64,000 nt of DNA from Porphyra umbilicalis (lineage: Eukaryota; Rhodophyta; Bangiophyceae; Bangiales; Bangiaceae). The stretch lies in contig KV918919.1 of assembly GCA_002049455.2 (NCBI GenBank), positions 104,224 through 168,223 of the forward strand, written 5' to 3'. Below are positions 63,961 to 64,000 of this stretch, one piece after another; the stretch's first letter is position 1; every line of letters begins with the position of its first letter. The translations under genes and the position numbers were made by a program. Under the pieces are notes generated by a model that was not told the origin of the DNA, made no database searches, and saw only the letters and a program-made list of their open reading frames with translations.

Positions 63961-64000
63961 GCACTTCGTCGGAGGACAGTCAGTCTCATGAGAGCAAACC

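Overview
The window is nuclear DNA of a GC-rich photosynthetic eukaryote. The best guess is a bangiophyte red alga of the Porphyra/Pyropia type. Reasons: coding third positions are almost all G or C; several genes are single-exon and the others have short GT-AG introns; eukaryotic housekeeping genes are present (cytosolic seryl-tRNA synthetase, exosome nuclease DIS3, ribosomal protein eS27, protein O-mannosyltransferase); and a Cpn60 carries a transit-like leader. The lineage is an inference. A GC-rich green alga is not excluded.

Layout. 0-1 kb: 5' part of seryl-tRNA synthetase (minus), running off the left edge. 1.5-19.2 kb: an inverted duplication of an alpha/beta-hydrolase gene. Copy A (minus, 1.9-3.0 kb) has lost the signal peptide that copy B (plus, 17.7-18.8 kb) keeps. 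A 10.6-kb PIF/Harbinger transposon (3216-13834) sits in the upstream flank of copy A; copy B still shows the empty target site, which fixes the element ends and its 3-bp duplication. The transposon carries a DDE transposase with about 25 copies of a 33-residue Ala/Gly repeat and a convergent Myb-like accessory gene. 14-17 kb: palindromes, a 28-bp tandem repeat, a CACGCCC cluster and a 1-kb inverted-repeat element. 21-25 kb: a four-exon Plavaka-type transposase broken by a stop codon. 27-29.5 kb: an intact 772-codon gene with no recognised family.

31-36 kb: a probable CCT-motif regulator (plus) and a probable root-cap-like secreted protein (minus). Both read well only if the frame is changed at G/C homopolymers. 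39-42.5 kb: DIS3/RRP44, with an intact RNB site but an eroded PIN site. 42.7-43.4 kb: a small spliced gene (minus). 45.6-46.6 kb: eS27 (minus), three exons, the first only six coding bases. 47.2-49.4 kb: a MIR-less protein O-mannosyltransferase (plus). 49.9-50.4 kb: a Cys-rich membrane protein (minus). 51.7-54.0 kb: a BTB-BACK-MATH protein (minus), again broken at homopolymers. 54.9-56.7 kb: Cpn60 (plus). 59.5-60.8 kb: a type I membrane protein (plus). 61-64 kb: no resolvable gene.

Housekeeping genes occupy the two ends, with transposons and their debris between 3 and 30 kb. The genes share no evident pathway. Their arrangement is that of a compact algal chromosome arm: divergent pairs (eS27/PMT, BTB/Cpn60) and convergent pairs (DIS3/small gene, PMT/Cys-rich gene). 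Frame breaks in three genes coincide with G/C runs of about 8 to 20 bases, so assembly error there must be excluded before they are called pseudogenes.
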